64,000 nucleotides of DNA, taken from contig OZ038457.1 of NCBI GenBank assembly GCA_964036195.1, positions 7,529,147-7,593,146 on the forward strand, read 5' to 3'. The notes below the pieces were generated by a model. The model worked only from the letters and a program-made list of their open reading frames with translations, searched no databases and was not told where the DNA came from. Position numbers and translations under genes: made by a program. Origin of the DNA: Sphaerolaimus hirsutus (lineage: Eukaryota > Nematoda > Chromadorea > Monhysterida > Sphaerolaimidae). This document shows, piece after piece, positions 35,210 through 47,400 of the stretch (its first letter is position 1; each line of letters starts with the position of its first letter).

Positions 35210-36240
35210 CGTTTCAAATGCTAGCCGTTTCAAATGCTATGAAAAAGCACACTTCAAATGCTGAAATGCACTGTTTCAAATGCTACTGTGCTACAGTTCA
35301 AATGCCATCATGTCATTTTGTTATACCACTCATTTTACACACTTCAAATGCCATTTGGTGCTATACTTCAAATGCTGATTGATTTTTGTTTCATACCTAT
35401 TTTTTACATGTTTCAAATGCTGCATTTCTCCTTATACTTCAAATGCTCATTCCTTTTTGTTTCATTCATATCTTTACATGTTTTATATGCTACATTTTAC
35501 CAGGTGTGCATACTAAGCAATTAGGTAACAATGTGCAATATGTGCAATATGGTGCCATCTGTGAGCCTTAGCATCAGAAAATCCTTTGAAGGCTTTAATC
35601 CACTTGAGTTGGGAAGTTTGGTGCGCATATGGCTGCGAAATGAAGTTGAAATGAGAAAGTACAGCCAGTTGAACAATTTGTTAACTCAGTCAGTTAGTCA
35701 GAGAGTAAAAATTGGATAGTAAAGTAAAATGTCAAATGGCTAGTAAAGAGTAATGTTCAATGTTTACTTTACTTTTCAATTTTTTTACTATACAATTTTT
35801 ACTCTACTTTTAAATTTTTACTCTACTTTTTATGTTCATTTTTTATTTATACATTCACCATTGACACATTTTTTACATTTACTATTGACACATTTTTTTA
35901 CATTGACTTTTGACACATCTTTTTAAATTCACTATTGATACTAGTATGCATATTTTCGCCTTTAATTTGTTGTTTACATTTGATGTTTATTTATGTATGG
36001 CATGGGAAGCAAAGCTTCTGTACAGCATTTGAAGCGTGCAATAAATGAGTGTGAAACAAAAACGATTTGGCATTTGAACTGTAGCACTACAGAATATTTA
36101 GCGATACAGAATGGTATTTGAAGTGTAGCATTTGTTGAGCATGAGAGGATTTTATGCTGGCATTTGAAGTGATGCTAATTGTCATTTGAAGTGAAGCTTT
36201 TTGGCAGCATTTGAAACGACCAGCATTTGAAGTGGTCTGG
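35210..36240. mobile_element. Element with opposed TTCAAATGC arrays
   Basis: About nine TTCAAATGC(T/C) motifs face right between 35210 and 35480, and about eight GCATTTGAA motifs face left between 36020 and 36230, around an AT-rich centre. Such opposed subterminal arrays suggest protein-binding sites of a non-autonomous transposon. Exact termini not resolved. Confidence 0.55.
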
Positions 36241-36290
36241 CCTCGTGCGCAACGGCCTTTGGGTAGGGACGAAACTGTTGCTTTCATATA

Positions 36291-36802
36291 CAGGGTGCGG
36301 CAATCTAGACCTGCGCTCTAGTTTTCGAATAACTTATCACTGGGTGGTCGGATTAACGTCAAATTTTAGGTCAACATTAACAACTAAATAGGAAATGATC
36401 CCTGAAATATGGCTGCGATAGCTCAACTCGTTCTCAAGTTATTGATGCAAACACCAATAATTGTCACTTTACTACCACCTTGCTTTACAACAAATTACAC
36501 AAGCGTCTGCCGATTTCCTTATCCGCAAGGCGGATTAGTGGCGCGCGCGAACGCATTTTGGCATGCCGCTGCGAAAAAAAAAGAAAAAAAAGAAAAAACA
36601 ATGCCAAGCCCGATCCGGGTCCCGAAAAGTGGATCCGGTTTGAAACCTATCACGGGGTGGTGGTAAAGTGACACTTACGCGTTTGCATAAATACCTTGAG
36701 AACGAGTGGAGCTATCGCAGCCATATTTTCAGGGATCCTTTCCTATTTACTTGTGACAAGTTATTCGAAATCTAGAGCGCAGGTCTAAGTTGCCGCACCC
36801 TG
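36291..36802. mobile_element. Tc1/mariner-type non-autonomous element (512 bp)
   Basis: CAGGGTGCGGCAATCTAGAC to CTAAGTTGCCGCACCCTG, flanked by TA on both sides. Inner inverted repeats (ATATGGCTGCGATAGCTC and complement) make it strongly palindromic. The ORF inside has an A-rich KKKEKKEK run and no transposase motifs. Confidence 0.78.
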
Positions 36803-37198
36803 TAGTTTTAATTTCAGTAATATAACGACATTGCACGGTTAGTAGTCATTCATTTAGCAGCATGTCGGTGCCTACGGTTGGGTTTAATGCTGGATCATTC
36901 TCATGTAAAATAAACGCCAAAAATAGCTCGACTCGACTTTTTCCATCAGTTCTGCTGCATCAAGATTTATCGTCACTAATCTGCTTTTAGTAGACTAAAA
37001 ATATTGTGTTCGCGCACCTTCACTAAAATAACAATCAATTAGATAAGTGGACGGCAATACGAAACCCATGACCATGTTCGATTAGCACCATTTGAGAGCA
37101 CGGGGCCAGGGGCGCGGTGTCAAGACGCTAACGATGGCAAACAAAAATTGGAAAATTATAAAACTATTTTCGGAAAAAATTCTAAATTCAAATATTTA

Positions 37199-37560
37199 CC
37201 GTAAATACTCTATTAGTAGACCCCTCCAATAGTGCGACCCCCTTGGGCACGTTGTATAAGTATAATGCGACCCCCTCCAATAATGCGACCCCAAAGAAAA
37301 AAAAAACAACAAAAAACGGACATAAGAAAATGATGTCGCAATCTTTGGACGCCGCTAATTCGGCGGACAAAGTGGCGGCCAGTTCCCAAATTCACAAATT
37401 TTGTGGCTTTGTGATGATTATTGCTTTTCAATATTGCTTTAAAATTCCATGCTCATACTATAGTTACGTGAACAGTTGAGTTGTTGAAAAATACAATGCG
37501 ACCCCCTCCAATAAAAGCACCCCTCCAATAATGCAGTTGTAAGAGCGTTTTTATGATGGG
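37199..37560. repeat. CCCCCTCCAATAATGCGACC repeat region
   Basis: Starts TACCGTAAATACTCTATTAG and contains several GACCCCCTCCAATA units. Left end of a further TA-flanked element; I could not find its right end. Confidence 0.4.
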
Positions 37561-38472
37561 AAAAACACCACCCCACAAAATTTTAGACAAACAAATGCAA
37601 TAATAATTCACGGAACGTAAACTACTATGTATTTTATAAACTAAATTTGGGCAAACTTTCTCAGACATTACGGCGGTTTTTCGACGGCAACGGGGACTGC
37701 ATGGCATGCACAGCCCTGCAGTGGGCTGCGCAGTACCCCGTCAGGGCACTGCATCGCAAGATCAACGCCGCTACATGGGCTGACCGAGTTCGCCATGTTT
37801 TATAGTGGTTGTAGTGCTCTGCACAATCTCGTTCCCTTACCCCCAATCTTAATTACTATTGTTGTGCGCCAAATCTATTTTTAGTCGAATTTGCTAGGTT
37901 ATGACTAGCTTAGGCGTAACTGCATTCCACATGGCATAAGGTGAGAGGGGAATTTCACATTTTTCACTTTGAAATGCCGCGGCGCGGCGTGTGGCCGCCT
38001 TTGGGCTCGCCGGCACACTGTTGTGACTCTCTGGGCGGTCTAAAGCACATTCTACCCTTTACTTACCTGTGGGCAGAGGCGGAGACTGACGGCTGATAGG
38101 TAGGTGGCGACCGGAAGCCAGGAACAATGAATTTCACTCAAAAAAAAATACAAAAGCACTGTTCCGCGTTCCTCCCCATGTTGACTAGATTGTCGTGCGT
38201 CATCTAGTATCGGTGGGTGGTAGGAACAGCTTCTGATAACGCCCCAAGTGACAAGTCGCAGTCCAAAAAATACTTTTCCGCCGCCCTAGCATAAATATCT
38301 CCTCGCGCTCGGAAGGGTGTGGCCATCGGGCTGAAACCTTTCTCACGGGCGCTAGCTGACCGGATAGTCACAATAGTGGGTCGCGGGGTTGGAGGTGATA
38401 AGCACTTCGCGCCCGCGAGCATTCTCTAGCTACCGTAACTTATGAATACAAAACCCCCAAGCAAAGTTTCCA

Positions 38473-39468
38473 TGTGACATGTAGAAACTATTGTACATGT
38501 CGTGTCACGCCAATGCCTTTCATTCCCACGAGCTTAATTAATCGTTCTGTGTTGTAATTAATTAACATTAGTTGTAAGCTTGTGTTAGCTGTCTAATTAT
38601 TGATTAGCTTAAATTGCTGTGTTGGATTATGATGCCGTAATTGCCTTCGTACGTACTTTGTTCATTCTGTTTCTGTAAATATGCGTTGCACTGCATTGTT
38701 ATCTGTTTTAAGTCGTGTTATATTAAGTAGGGATTGTAGGTAATTATGGAAGTGAGTAATTGTTGCACCGAATAAGCTTGTAACTTATAGGTTAAGCCCC
38801 ATGTCGCATGAAGCTTTTCAATTACTTTTGTTAGCTGATATTGATTAGTACTCTTTCCATAAGCAGCTGCGTTACGTACGATTTTACTAAGTGCTTACAT
38901 CAGAGCTTATGTGATTTGAAAGTGATTTTGTAACTTCGCAATTTTATGTCTTTTTTGCTTTTTATTCAAGTCAATTATGGTAGTCTTGATTGCCTTATAA
39001 GTAGCCGAAATTGTTTTTTCCCCCCAACTTCGTCGACGCGACGTAAGCTGATTTTGTTTCTACTCTGCCGCTACTGTTCTTCCATCGCCCAAAAAATAAA
39101 CTCTCTTCTCAACCCAACTTGGACCCCCTTTTTGTATTGGCACTAAGTACTAACTTTTCCCCTTAGTTAGCTAATTAACAACTGCTCTAATTACTGCGCT
39201 GCTTATGCTGAGTGTAAGTGCTGTGCGTGCTGCGGGAAACGGAACAGCGTGAGCCACCGAGTGGTTCATCGCACGTTCTGAAAAACCTACCGTCTTCGGA
39301 CACGTTTCCTTAAAATTTACAACACGCATTTATACCCTGGACCTCCGGGCCCAGTGCAGTGCACTGCAGCGGCAAGCGGCCGGTGAAGTGGGAATAGAGG
39401 GAAAAGTGCGGTAAAAAACCTCGTGAATCGTGTAATCGAAAAACAGCTGAATACACGGATTCATGACA
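38473..39468 (+). mobile_element. Putative 5' LTR of the Ty3-like element
   Basis: Inferred from TGTGACATG at 38473, CATGACA at 39462-39468 (TG...CA termini with short inverted match), an AATAAA at 39095-39100, and a primer-binding site three bases after the end. No second copy lies in the window, so the left border is provisional. Confidence 0.5.
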
Positions 39469-39471
39469 ACT

Positions 39472-39481
39472 TGGTAGCAGA
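39472..39481 (+). other. Primer-binding site for initiator tRNA-Met
   Basis: TGGTAGCAGA is complementary to the 3' end of animal initiator tRNA-Met (CTCTGCTACCA, from memory). It lies between the putative LTR and the Gag frame, as expected for a reverse-transcribing element. Confidence 0.65.
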
Positions 39482-39577
39482 CGCGAGTGGTTAGCTTAAT
39501 TCACTTCAGTGAACGGTGCGGCGCCTGATCAACGCCAAGCCGTTAAGTGATAAGTAACAAACGATCTGTCGCGCCGG

Positions 39578-42500
39578 GTGGAAACGCTGCGGTCAGGAGG
39601 GCCAGCGTCGATCCCAGGGTCAGTTGAGGAAGTGTGGAGAGCTGCAGAACAGCTACAGAAGCGCACGCGCCGAGAAGCGGCTTTACGCAGGGCACAGCAG
39701 ACTGCGGACGCGCAGGACGCTGAGGTTGAACAGGTAAGAGTTGAAGCAGGTGCGCAGGAAGCGGAAGCGGAAGCCGAGCGCGCACAGGAAGCAGCGACTT
39801 GGACCAGACGCACAGAGGATAGTACTCCCGTCGTCCGGCCAGTGCTGCAATTTGGAATTGCACGTGCAGGAACAGGCGGCAGCCGTTGGGATACGCCGGC
39901 TTGCGCGCCAGGTGCGCTACCGACTGGGGCGGCTCGACGAGCGTCCAGTGGAGGCACAGAAACAGAACGCCCACCAGATAGTCCGCTCCTGCGACCCGAC
40001 AGGCCAGTAAGTGCTGAGCCCGGGCGAGAGCAGCGGAAATCAAGTAAGTGGGGTTTATTTCGACGACCGTGGGGAAAAAGCGGCCGCAGCTCCCCGGTGT
40101 CGACAGGGTCTGGATCACAGGCTGATTCAGCAGGGTACGCTGGTGAAGACGAGCCCGTGAGTTCGTCTGCATACCAGCGTAGAAGTGGTGAGACTTCCGT
40201 AATCCTAATTGATACCCCAGTAGCGATCCCAGATATAAATATTGAATTTCCCTCGTTAGCCGAAGAGCTCGAAGAGGCGGAAAATTCATTGGGGGAGCTT
40301 CAATTAAGTGCCCCGCGAAGCTCATCCACACCACGCGAGCTTGCGTCCGCGCAAGGCTCGATTGAAAGCGGTGTCTCTTCGAATAGAGCACGGCGCAGAA
40401 TCGTAGGACCGTCTCCCATAAATCAAAGTAGAATGACCAGCACCCCACCCCCAGGTTCGAGTGTGACGACCGCGCCGGGCACGCTCACCACGGTGACGAC
40501 TACCCCGGCGGCCAACCAAGTGACACCGGGCCAGATACTGACGGCGGCGACCGCGGCGGACCCGGGCAGGGAAACCACTGGGTACACTAGAGAAGGTTGG
40601 ACCTTCCCGGGCATGATACAACTATTGCACCAGTGGTCTGGGGAACTTAGTCGCGCGGGACCAGCGGCGATTTCAGTCAATGCTTCCACAGCAGATAAAA
40701 ATAAGCTACAGGCCATTAGACTAGGCCTGAGTATGTACACCAGCGTAGGTAACCCTAGCGCGCTGGAGCAGGCCACTACTCAATTTTTGGCATTTTGTTC
40801 TAACAGGGGATTAATTCCACCCATAGCATCGGCAGCTAATGCTACCTTGGGCGCGGGAACGGCCCCTGGGAACACAACCGCGCAGACTGTGCCCCCGCCG
40901 GCGAGTGTAAGCGGATCAGCGGGCGGCAGTGGAGCGGCACCTGCGCCTGCAAACGCTACGGCTCAACCAGCTACCAGTGTAATCAATTTGGCGGGACAGC
41001 CGGGTCCCTCCTCCCCAGGATCGTCAGGATCGCTCTCACCTGCACCTAATCCTACGGATCCAGACTATCTGGCGCAGCACCAGGTGTTGCACGGCACGGC
41101 CGCTACGCTGACCGCCCTGGCTACGCAGTGCGATGCATTCACTGGAAGGGCTGACAAGAGTTTCAAGGATTGGAGACGTAAGTGGGATATTTTGTGTGAT
41201 GCGCTAGGTGTTTCAATGCGCTCTAGGCAAAAGTTGCTGCCTATCTTTTTACAAAAGAATGCCAATTCTATCTTTGTAGCTAGAAGGCGGGAACTGCGCG
41301 CACTTGATTACAAAGCCATGATGGATCGTTTAGAAGAATTGTTTGCAAACCCAAACGCCCAGCACCATGCACAGCGCGAGTTTATTGAGTCAACTCAAAG
41401 TCCCACTGAATCTGTGCTGGATTGGGCAACTAGATTGGAACGTGCAGTAAAGCGCGCATATCCAATGCTGCATTCCGCCCAAAGGGAAGGCATGTGCATC
41501 ACTAAGTTTCACCAGGGGTTGGACAAGGACATTAGGCGCAACCTGGCGGTGCACGCCAATATAAGCTGGAAGGAATTAGTTGATAATGCACGCATGCAAG
41601 AAAGCTACAAAAACCTTGAAACCGTTCAGAAGGAACATGCGAAGTCGGCCAGCGAGATCGTCGCCGAGACGTCGAACCAGGTCATGGAGCGCATCATGGC
41701 CATGAACCTGCACCCCTCGGTCCAGTCGATGGAGGCAGAGGGTGCCGAGAATGTGAAGCTCAAGGCCAAGGAACGGGCGCTCGACGAACGACAGAAAAAA
41801 CTCGACGCCCAGGAAGCTAAGATGATGGGCGCACCGCGCCCGAGGCGTGAGTTACCGCCCAAAAGGTTTGAAAATGGATGTTGGGAATGTGGATCTCCTG
41901 ATCACTTTTGCTACCAATGTCCAAATAAGCCCCCTCCCGAGCCATCTGCCGGCAACGATAGCAATCAGCGTGGCCGCGGAGGCGACTTTCGTGCGCGCGG
42001 TAGAGGTGGCGGCCGAGGGCGAGGCCGTGGACAGGGAGGACAATATCCACAAAACTTTGGGTATCCAGGTGGATGGGTACCGATGCAATTAAGTCAACCT
42101 ATGACCGTGCCTTCCTCGCAGATGATGCAGCCTGTGTACGTTCAGAGCCAGCAGCCCGCGGCCATCGGATGGCACCCACAGCCACAACCGGCACAACGGC
42201 CGTTGGAATCGCAGCAAGGCCAGAGCAGCAGCGTGCCGCTGTTGAACCCGACGACAGTGACACAGGTGGGTGAATGCACTTACAAGGCCGTGACCGAGTC
42301 ACCGCCGTCTTATGCTAGAATTCTCTTCCATCATGATCAACTATTGACATTGCAAGGGCTGGAACCGGAAGCCCCTGACGAGGAGGAGGAGATGGAGGAG
42401 CAACCTGTAGCTAGCCTTCAGTGTAAAATGCACGCGCTCATGGTAGATCGGGAACAGTGGATTAGCCACTGGGCGTATCAACGCGAAGCCACGTCAATCC

Positions 42501-42706
42501 TATTTCGTACCAGTTGGTTAGATTATCTGCGGCGCACTGCAATGCATGATCTGAAGGATGAAGATTGTGTGGTGCTCCCAGACTGTCGCCCGCATGACGA
42601 CCACAATGATACGCTTACTAGAATCGAGTGGAGGGTTTTGCGTGACGCCCCATTAGACCCATTCCTAAATGAGCCCCCGGTGATTTTGTCCCCGCGTACG
42701 TTTTGA
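39578..42706 (+). CDS. Gag-like polyprotein of the Ty3-like element
   Basis: Forms the particle and binds the RNA. The frame is open from 39554 to the stop at 42704-42706 (about 1040 residues). The N-terminal third is charged, with an Ala/Glu/Arg-rich probable coiled coil and Ser/Thr/Pro-rich linkers. Residues about 520-700 resemble a retrotransposon capsid (FKDWRRKWD...ITKFHQGLDKDIRRNL). A CCHC zinc knuckle (CWECGSPDHFCYQC) is at 768-781, followed by an RGG-rich RNA-binding stretch. A PPSY motif at 909-912 resembles a retroviral late domain. The first in-frame ATG is codon 286 (40433); the upstream part looks coding, so initiation may be non-AUG or on a spliced RNA. The antisense ORF over it is a shadow. 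Confidence 0.8.
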   Translation: METLRSGGPASIPGSVEEVWRAAEQLQKRTRREAALRRAQQTADAQDAEVEQVRVEAGAQEAEAEAERAQEAATWTRRTEDSTPVVRPVLQFGIARAGTGGSRWDTPACAPGALPTGAARRASSGGTETERPPDSPLLRPDRPVSAEPGREQRKSSKWGLFRRPWGKSGRSSPVSTGSGSQADSAGYAGEDEPVSSSAYQRRSGETSVILIDTPVAIPDINIEFPSLAEELEEAENSLGELQLSAPRSSSTPRELASAQGSIESGVSSNRARRRIVGPSPINQSRMTSTPPPGSSVTTAPGTLTTVTTTPAANQVTPGQILTAATAADPGRETTGYTREGWTFPGMIQLLHQWSGELSRAGPAAISVNASTADKNKLQAIRLGLSMYTSVGNPSALEQATTQFLAFCSNRGLIPPIASAANATLGAGTAPGNTTAQTVPPPASVSGSAGGSGAAPAPANATAQPATSVINLAGQPGPSSPGSSGSLSPAPNPTDPDYLAQHQVLHGTAATLTALATQCDAFTGRADKSFKDWRRKWDILCDALGVSMRSRQKLLPIFLQKNANSIFVARRRELRALDYKAMMDRLEELFANPNAQHHAQREFIESTQSPTESVLDWATRLERAVKRAYPMLHSAQREGMCITKFHQGLDKDIRRNLAVHANISWKELVDNARMQESYKNLETVQKEHAKSASEIVAETSNQVMERIMAMNLHPSVQSMEAEGAENVKLKAKERALDERQKKLDAQEAKMMGAPRPRRELPPKRFENGCWECGSPDHFCYQCPNKPPPEPSAGNDSNQRGRGGDFRARGRGGGRGRGRGQGGQYPQNFGYPGGWVPMQLSQPMTVPSSQMMQPVYVQSQQPAAIGWHPQPQPAQRPLESQQGQSSSVPLLNPTTVTQVGECTYKAVTESPPSYARILFHHDQLLTLQGLEPEAPDEEEEMEEQPVASLQCKMHALMVDREQWISHWAYQREATSILFRTSWLDYLRRTAMHDLKDEDCVVLPDCRPHDDHNDTLTRIEWRVLRDAPLDPFLNEPPVILSPRTF

Positions 42707-43115
42707 GCACATGCGTTGATAAAATGGCCGAATTTAGAGACAAAACGTCCGCAGTGCCTCGCCAGCGAGCGTATTCTGAGCCACCGTATAATAATCAAGT
42801 CTTTGGCGCTTTGTTTACGGTGTTCACCATCGCCGCGGTGATGGCGTGCTTGAGCTTGATTCCTTTGGCGACGGCCTCGACGATGCCGGACACTCCACTG
42901 CTGTGCAGCGACCTGACCGATCACTACGACTTGTACACCTACCCCGACTTGCCTAACTGCACCGCGTTAGTCGATTCTGCTGTGTCTTTGACTAAGCCGG
43001 TTCCCCTGAAACTCACTATTTACAAACGCAATATGGTAGAGTATCGTGCCACCGCATATCGATGTGTAGCGGCCACGCGGTCTGCTCATACATACCAGAA
43101 CTTTTGGGGTGACGT

Positions 43116-43122
43116 CACTTTG
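43116..43122. repeat. Target-site duplication of the BEL/Pao element (left copy)
   Basis: CACTTTG here and at 55690-55696 flanks the element. The true duplication may be five or six of these bases, the rest being chance. Confidence 0.8.
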
Positions 43123-44420
43123 TGTGATGAAGCCACCGAAGTCAGCGTCTTCTACCACCGAATCCGGCTGCTTCAAGACCGTAGTGAGAAACGGCCTTTA
43201 GAGTGGTTGATTTCCCGTTGTTGCCGAACGTCCACTTGTCGACAGCCAAGTTGAGTTTATTTCGTAGTTGTGTGTTGAAAAGGGGTTTCGAGATTGTTTC
43301 AGGTACTTTATTTTGATCAGATACAGCGTGTTACAAAAGCGCAAAGCCTAGCGAGCTTCCTAGTCGAAGTTTCTATCGCTAGCTTATTTTGTTCACTTGG
43401 GGTGGGTCCGCAGACTGAAGTAAAAACTCTCAAAGTAGCTAAGACACAGAAATCACGTATAGAAAACCAGCTACAGTAATTTCCTAATACAAATGCACAA
43501 ATAAGACCTAAATGCAACAAATAAACACATCTAGCCGAAACAGTTGCCTTATACTGCGCGTGCATACATTCAAATAATTATGGTAAAGAAATACCAGGTA
43601 CAAATTGGGCTAATGGAAAAACTATTAATCTTGAGAGGCGCGAAGTCGGCAAACTCGGCCGATTTACTAATTTGCTTCAATTTGTCAGAAAACATTGACG
43701 CACATTGGAACTAATAAAATAGGGCTTGAAACTGTAAATAGTAGTGTAAATGTTACTAATGACATAAATAGAGCAGGGTATATTCGATATAATAATAATA
43801 ATCACTTCCTGGAAACGTATATTTCATAATTGGCAAATTGGGACTTATTCGAGGTAAATGGGTATATAATTGAGCAGAGTTTATAATATATTCGATTGAG
43901 CAAGGTATTATAATTATTAAGTAAATATAAATATAAGTTGTGGACAGGGTTAAACAATTATGCCTACGCGAAGGGCTTCGTAAAACACGTACAGTAAATG
44001 CTAGTTGCATACAGGGCACTATTTCTCCATTAGGACGCTGGCCTAGATAATTACGCAGCACGTAAATATTTACAAGATTTGACTTTTGTAAACTGCAAGT
44101 AAACTATGTAAATGTATATATAATCATGATCAGAAAATTACGGCGAGTTGAATGAGTCTAATTTTATATTAATACACCTAATAACAACTTATTTGACCTT
44201 TTAACCTAAACATTCCACATAAACCTATCAATAACTTATAAAATACTTTCCTAATTGAATATTCTCCATGGATACGTAATAAGTATAGGAAATACAATTT
44301 GCGTGGTAAATAAATATAATGCCTGAAAGGTAAATTAGTGCAAATAAGTAAATGTGCGAATATGAGCCTAATTATCAATTCTCTGTATTTCTTTATCCAT
44401 CCATTTTGCCACGGTCAGCA
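43123..44420 (-). repeat. 3' LTR of the BEL/Pao element
   Basis: Direct repeat of 54392-55689 (offset 11269 bp). AT-rich; it contains only chance ORFs, each of which recurs in the other LTR. I see no convincing polypurine tract just inside this LTR. Confidence 0.9.
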
Positions 44421-44464
44421 CACTCCGGGCGGAAGAGTTGCTGCACCCCGTTGTTGCAGCAACG

Positions 44465-47400
44465 TCACATGCTGGTGGTGGTGGGCGCCAAAGTGATGAG
44501 TGGCGTTTCCACAGTCGCCTCGGTGGTGAACGTGGTCGTGCGCGAAGTCGTGGGTGTGCGTGAAGTTGCAGGTCTGGTTGCTGGTGATGCCAACGCCGAC
44601 CTAGCCTGATGATGAAGCAGGTAGTTGCCTGTGTCGCTTCCTGCGCGTTCGCGTGTGGTGAATTTGCGGATATCAGGCATGTGAACACTGTCTCTGTTCC
44701 TGGCTCTGACTTGTCCCTCATCAGCTGAACTTTCATCTGGCTGAACGTATGCTGATAGCGACTTTGCCATTCTGTCCTCTGTTTCTGCTCTCCTGGCAAA
44801 TCTGACGGACTGTGTTGAGTTGGATCTGGCTCTCCTCTTGATTGCTGGTTTCAACTCTGTTTTGCGCACCTTTCTCTGTGGGTAATTGGTCTCTTTTTGA
44901 GTTGACTTCTTGATAGTGTATCTGACGGCTCTGAAGCATAGCCATATGCACTTGAATGGACACACTATGCATTTCCATATGCATGTGTATACGCATGGTG
45001 GAATCACTGGTTTCCCTGTGGCAATTCTCCAATTGTACCACAGGTATCCTGCAGCAACAATTCCAGCTACTAGGATTGTGATTCCCAGCAGCATTGCGAT
45101 TGTGTTGATGATCACTTGAAAGGGTCCTTTTAGCATTCCTCCCATAAAGTTGGTGTATCCTTTTGATACTCCAGATATGTAGTGACCATATGCTTTGCCG
45201 ATTCCTGCTGCTGTCTGTCCAATTCCAGATCCAATGCCTTCTATTGAATTTCTGATCACTCTGGGATCCAATGACATGTCTGCTGTGTAATCAATCAACT
45301 GATTCTGCACATGCTCTAAATTCTGTAGTCTCTGAATCTGGCCTCTGACATCCATGAAATTGGTCGCTCTGTTGACAATGTTGGTGAACAGGTGAGGCGC
45401 ATCAAACGTGAAGGCCTGCCACTGTCCTTTCCATGTCATTTCAATTGGCGTCTCTGTGACATGCACCATTCCATGTGCGGACTTCCACTGTCCATGCTCA
45501 TTTCTGTACAGGTGTGGTGTAGTGTGGCTGCAGTCCTCTTCTGGTGATTTCTCCACCAAGTCTCTGCTGCCTGGGCTTTTGAACCATAAGGGCCCGTCTT
45601 TGTCCAATCTCATTGGTGTGTATTTGTAGCATGTCTCTCCCACTCTTCCTGTCTGATAAACTATGTATGGCTGCACTTCCTTGCATTCCCAAAACATAAT
45701 TGCTTCTCCAGCCCATTCTGCGTGAACATCCTGTCTTCCCAGCATGGCTCGAATCCCCAGTGTTGGATCGATGCGGAAAAGCTGAGTCAACATGTCCAGT
45801 TGGTTCTTGCGAAGTTGACATAGCTGATGCCATACAATCGCAAATTGTGCCTGAGTCATTTCTCTGACCACATGTTGTAGGAACTGAAACTTGGAATTTC
45901 TGTCGTCCAATCTGGCATACAATGTTCCACTGATTGTCGACTCCCTTGCCTCCACTAATTTTCCTGGCATTGCCCATTCCACAGGCACATCTTCTCTTCT
46001 GTCAAACTGGATGAATACACCTCCTTGATCGGTGTAGTATGTGTCTCCCGGAACACATTCTGAACCAATTGGCCTCTTTGTCTTGTTGCTGTGGGAGTAT
46101 GCTGCTTGCAATTTTGACACAATAATTGTCTGGCCAGATATCTCTGACTTGAATCTGCCAATTCTCTCATATGCGCATTGATGCTTGAAGTTCTCCGTGT
46201 CCCACACTGTGATTCCATAGTTGTGGTCTCTGCAATGTCCCATCATGGCTCTGCACTGGCTGAAATCTTGCAAGTCGCTGATTACAGTCTTTCCATCAAG
46301 TGAAGCTACGGTTCCTTCTTCCATGTAGAAGTTACTGACGACATTTTCTTTGTCATGACAACACCATGAATATTCCACATTCAAGGTTTGATTGGTTGTC
46401 CACACTCTGGGCTCCATTTCTACCAAAGGTGTTCCTCTGAACATCTTGTGAATTCTTGCATAGTTACAGGCTACCACGCCAACTTGCTGGTATTTCTCAA
46501 AATTGCCTGTAATGCCTTTTGCTCCCCAGAAACTGGTGTGTGTGATGATTTCTTTGATTCTGATGTAGCATCTGTATGCTTTCTCTTTCTGTGGAATCTG
46601 TCTCTGTGCATAAAGTGTAACTTTCATTGCCTTGACAAAATTCCTTGGTGGGATATGGCACTGCACTTCTTCAGGGACTGTAAGCGCATGTCCATGCCTC
46701 CCACTGGTGCAAATCTGATACTTCTGGCTTTGTGAGCTGATCGCTTGTTCCACAGGATGATCCTTAATTGCATCCTTGAATCTCTCATAAGTCTGCATTT
46801 CTCTGACAGATTTTGGTGGCCATTCTGAAGGCAAAGGCGGCAATCCGTGATGCGCTGCCAATGATGGTGGCCTTACTGTCGAGGTTTCTAGAACGTATGT
46901 TCTGGAAAATACTTCGTTGTAAGCTTTGCCGGCTTCTCTCAGTGTTGCTGACTCTGACATGCCTGTCAGCATCAACACCATGCACAGCATTCCAATCACT
47001 AGATTGCTGGTGGTTGCTGTGGCCTTCCCTGTTGCACTCCTCAGGACTCTATCTGATGCTGAGTTCCTCTGAGCAGGGTTTTGTACAGAGTCTCTGTTTG
47101 AGCTCTGATTTCTGACATGTTTCTGGACAATTGCTGGGTCCAGTAAATCCACTTTGACTGTCACTGCTGTCTCTGGGATATCCATTGTCTTTGAATTGAT
47201 TTCCAGCGGATACAATTGATTGGGTGGTCTGCTGACCACATTTCTGTTGGCAGTTCTGACTTTTGCTGAGCGAATCTGTCCATCTTTGCTGGGCTCTAAC
47301 TGCTCGATGCGACCCATCTTCCATGCACCTCTGGGCATGTTCTCTTCATAAATCAGCACAACTTCATTCACTTTGGGTTCTTGAGTCGCTGTCAATCTGC

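Larger units (their letters stand above)
24404..38472. other. Gene-poor transposon nest
   Basis: About 14 kb with no exon I can support. It is made of hAT-type, TA-targeting and palindromic elements, many with exact target duplications, inserted into one another. The proline/arginine-rich ORFs here are translations of GGCGCC arrays. Confidence 0.7.

Noticed and set aside
35200-36250. CRISPR-like array from the repeated TTCAAATGC
   Set aside because: The unit is only 9 bp, spacing is irregular, orientation inverts at the centre, and the host is an animal.
36409-36671. ORF with a lysine-rich run
   Set aside because: Lies wholly inside the TA-flanked palindromic element 36291-36802 and arises from an A-run.
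37661-37846. Short ORF near a TATAAAACATGG sequence on the minus strand
   Set aside because: About 43 codons with no signal peptide, domain or second exon; promoter-like look is probably chance.
39543-40448. 301-residue antisense ORF over the Gag region
   Set aside because: The sense frame has capsid and zinc-knuckle features further on; the antisense frame is a GC-rich shadow.
43317-44378. ORFs of 60-100 residues in the BEL LTR, repeated at 54563-55647
   Set aside because: They recur only because the LTRs are direct repeats; AT-rich, low-complexity translations.
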